Assembly (NCBI GenBank): GCA_013361745.1
Contig: JABFXM010000553.1
Coordinates: forward strand, 1 to 12,314
Origin: Gemmatimonadaceae bacterium
GTDB lineage: Bacteria > Gemmatimonadota > Gemmatimonadetes > Gemmatimonadales > Gemmatimonadaceae
Reading direction: 5' to 3'
Length of the DNA: 12,314 bases
Below are positions 10,595 to 12,314 of this stretch, in pieces. The first letter of the stretch is position 1. Each line of letters opens with the position of its first letter. The position numbers and the translations under genes were made by a program. The notes beneath the pieces were generated by a model. The model was not told the origin of the DNA, searched no databases, and saw only the letters and a list, made by a program, of their open reading frames with translations.

Positions 10595-12314
10595 TCAGTC
10601 GACGCGGATGCGGACCTCGTCGCTGCCCTGCGCCGACTCGGCGCGAATGACGTGTGCGCCACGGACGAGGGGGAGGCGAGGCACAGCAACGGCGCGGTCG
10701 TCGACGGTCCAGCGGACGCGGCTCGAGGCGCCCGCGGCGAGAAGCGCGATCGTGGCGTAGCGGGGATCGACCGAGGGCGGTACCGAGTAGCGGTCGCCGT
10801 CGCGCGGCGAGAGGATGCGGAAGCCGTGCGATTGGGCGTCGCGCGCCTGGGGGGCCCCCCCCGACTGCGAAGCTAGCATCCGCCCCGCCTGATCATCCAA
10901 CCCTTCCCCCGCCTCCGTCACCACTCCACCGCTGCCCGCCGCGCGTGACTGCGCGAGCCACTCGGTATACGGCGCCGGAAGCACGAGCTTCCCGTCCACG
11001 TGCCAGTCGCAGCTGTCCGCCGGCTCGGTTCCGGGCGCGAACCATTCCGAAGCGCGCGGACAGCGAGCGCCCGCGCGCTTCCCCGAGAGGCGGCAGATCT
11101 CGACCTGTACCGCGCCTGCCTCCCGCGGAGTCACGAACGCTCCCGGGGGGTAGCGCTTCGCCACCTCGAGCACGGCACGGTGGAGCAGCGGCCCCGCTCC
11201 GGTGATCCCGCTGACACCTTCCATCGGGCGGCCGTCGAAGTTGCCGACCCACACGGCGACCGTGAAGCGCGCGGCGACCGCGGCGGCCCAGTTGTCGGTG
11301 AAGTGGCGGCTCGTGCCCGTCTTCACCGCGACGGGGAAGCCGAAGTCGAACGGCGTCGAGATTCCGAACCCCGGGACGCGCGCTTCCGGATCGGCGAGGA
11401 TGTCGAGGATCAGCGCCGCCGAGCGGGCGGACATGACGCGGCGCGAGCGTCCCGGATCGCCGGGGCCGGCCAGCGGTCGCCAACGCACCGGATGCCACAC
11501 GCCCCCCGTCGCGAGCGAGCGATAGGCGTTCGCGAGCTCGAGCAGGCTGACGTCGCCGTTGCCTAACGCGATGCCGAGCCCGTAGTGATCCGCCGACTGG
11601 CGGAGCGAGGCGAAGCCCGCGTCGTGCAGCGCGTCGAGGACGCTCGACGCGCCGAGCCGTTCCGCCATCTCCACCGCCGGAACGTTGTAGGAGCTTCCGA
11701 GCGCCTCGCGGATCCGCACCGGCCCATGGTAGCGATGGTCGTAGTTGCGCGGGCGATACAGTCCGATCGACGTCTGATACGATCGCGCGACGTCGGCCAT
11801 GACCGTCGCCGGCGTGTAGCCGCGATCGAAGGCTCGCCCGTAGAGAAAGGGCTTGAGCGCCGATCCCGGCTGCCGCGGCGAGACCACCATGTCCGTCTGG
11901 CCCGCGGTGTCGGCCCAGAAATCGGGCGATCCGACCCAGGCGAGGATCTCGCCCGTCGGATTGTCGATGACGACCGCCGCCGCCTCGCGCACTCCACGAT
12001 CGTGGAGGACGTCGACGGTGTGGCGGACTTCCGCTTCGATCGCCGTCTGGAGCGCGAGGTCGAGCGAGGAGCGCAGCGAGCCGTCGGCGCCCACCGCGCT
12101 GACGGCGAGCGACGAGTCGTCGGCCCACTGCAGCACGCGCGTCGTGAAGTGCGGTGCGACGAAGGGCGTCGCTTCGCCGCGAGGGCGCAGCGGTTCCTCG
12201 CGTGCACGCGCGAAGTCGGCCTCGGTGAGGAACCCCGCGTCCCGCATGCGGGCGAGGGCGCGGGCGCGCACGCGTGAGGCCCGGCGCGCCGACGCGAAGT
12301 GGTTATCCGCCGCC
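10595..12314 (-). CDS. pbpC: Penicillin-binding protein 1C (5' end cut by window edge)
   Basis: Bifunctional peptidoglycan glycosyltransferase/transpeptidase; only the end of the glycosyltransferase part, the transpeptidase and the C-terminal domain lie in the window. The frame is open to 12314 without a start, so the N-terminus is outside. The penicillin-binding motifs are present: SALK (codons 11863-11852, catalytic Ser), SYN (11692-11684) and KTG (11323-11315) in AVKTGTSRHFTDNW. The C-terminal region after about 10990 fits the BiPBP_C domain typical of PBP1C. A Cys-containing segment (EICRLSGKRAGARCP) is typical of the family. A G6C8 homopolymer tract (10849-10862) lies in the linker before the last domain. 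It is convergent with the DinB-like gene. Confidence 0.92.
   Translation of the reverse strand, partial: AADNHFASARRASRVRARALARMRDAGFLTEADFARAREEPLRPRGEATPFVAPHFTTRVLQWADDSSLAVSAVGADGSLRSSLDLALQTAIEAEVRHTVDVLHDRGVREAAAVVIDNPTGEILAWVGSPDFWADTAGQTDMVVSPRQPGSALKPFLYGRAFDRGYTPATVMADVARSYQTSIGLYRPRNYDHRYHGPVRIREALGSSYNVPAVEMAERLGASSVLDALHDAGFASLRQSADHYGLGIALGNGDVSLLELANAYRSLATGGVWHPVRWRPLAGPGDPGRSRRVMSARSAALILDILADPEARVPGFGISTPFDFGFPVAVKTGTSRHFTDNWAAAVAARFTVAVWVGNFDGRPMEGVSGITGAGPLLHRAVLEVAKRYPPGAFVTPREAGAVQVEICRLSGKRAGARCPRASEWFAPGTEPADSCDWHVDGKLVLPAPYTEWLAQSRAAGSGGVVTEAGEGLDDQAGRMLASQSGGAPQARDAQSHGFRILSPRDGDRYSVPPSVDPRYATIALLAAGASSRVRWTVDDRAVAVPRLPLVRGAHVIRAESAQGSDEVRIRVD
10849..10862. repeat. 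G6C8 homopolymer tract inside pbpC
   Basis: Six G followed by eight C, coding for Ser-Gly-Gly-Ala-Pro in the linker ahead of the C-terminal domain of PBP1C. It is prone to slippage and to sequencing error. A one-base change would frameshift the last roughly 85 codons. Confidence 0.6.

Noticed and set aside
10893..12128. Minus-strand open frame of 411 codons
   Set aside because: It is a frame-shifted reading of pbpC; the pbpC frame contains SxxK, SxN and KTG motifs.
1..12314. Mobile element, prophage, tRNA or rRNA genes
   Set aside because: No transposase, integrase, terminal inverted repeats, tRNA cloverleaf or rRNA sequence was recognised anywhere in the window.

Overview
The window is a GC-rich (roughly two-thirds G+C by eye) bacterial chromosomal segment, densely packed with genes. 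It carries no tRNA, rRNA, CRISPR array or mobile element that I can see. The diderm-type features (a lipobox lipoprotein, a PBP1C-like enzyme), very scarce CTAA/TTAG words apart from a recurring CGTTAGGC octamer, and the gene mix suggest a Gemmatimonadota-like soil or environmental bacterium. That assignment is an inference from style, not from a marker gene.

Left part (1-2461): a 3'-truncated DEDD-type exonuclease gene lies 12 bp downstream of an arginine deiminase gene, both on the minus strand. Divergent from them is rex, the NADH/NAD+-sensing repressor. A perfect Rex-type operator, TTGTGAACGAATTCACAA, sits 12 bp upstream of the rex start in the shared intergenic region. A GC hairpin separates rex from the convergent block that follows.

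Central minus-strand block (7736 down to 2462): a YfiT/DinB-type metal-dependent protein, a secreted P1-family (DmpA/BapA-like) self-processing peptidase, a conserved protein of unknown function, fumarylacetoacetase (last step of tyrosine/homogentisate breakdown), a SET-domain lysine methyltransferase with a basic Lys/Arg-rich tail, and a very acidic uncharacterised protein. The peptidase/unknown and unknown/fumarylacetoacetase pairs overlap by ATGA, so these three are translationally coupled.

Right part (7850-12314): a Cys-rich metal-binding protein (YkgJ/DUF3109-like) overlaps tail to tail by 79 bp with a membrane protein carrying an HETGH metalloprotease motif. Then come a small CxxC...CxxC zinc-ribbon protein, a DUF411 metal-binding lipoprotein, a second DinB-superfamily protein, and a convergent, 5'-truncated pbpC (penicillin-binding protein 1C) that runs off the right edge.

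The most notable signals are the Rex operator placed between rex and arginine deiminase; six copies of CGTTAGGC on both strands, which supply the only TTA leucine codons I found; the bacterial SET methyltransferase next to a polyacidic partner; and the uncharacterised gene coupled to fumarylacetoacetase.
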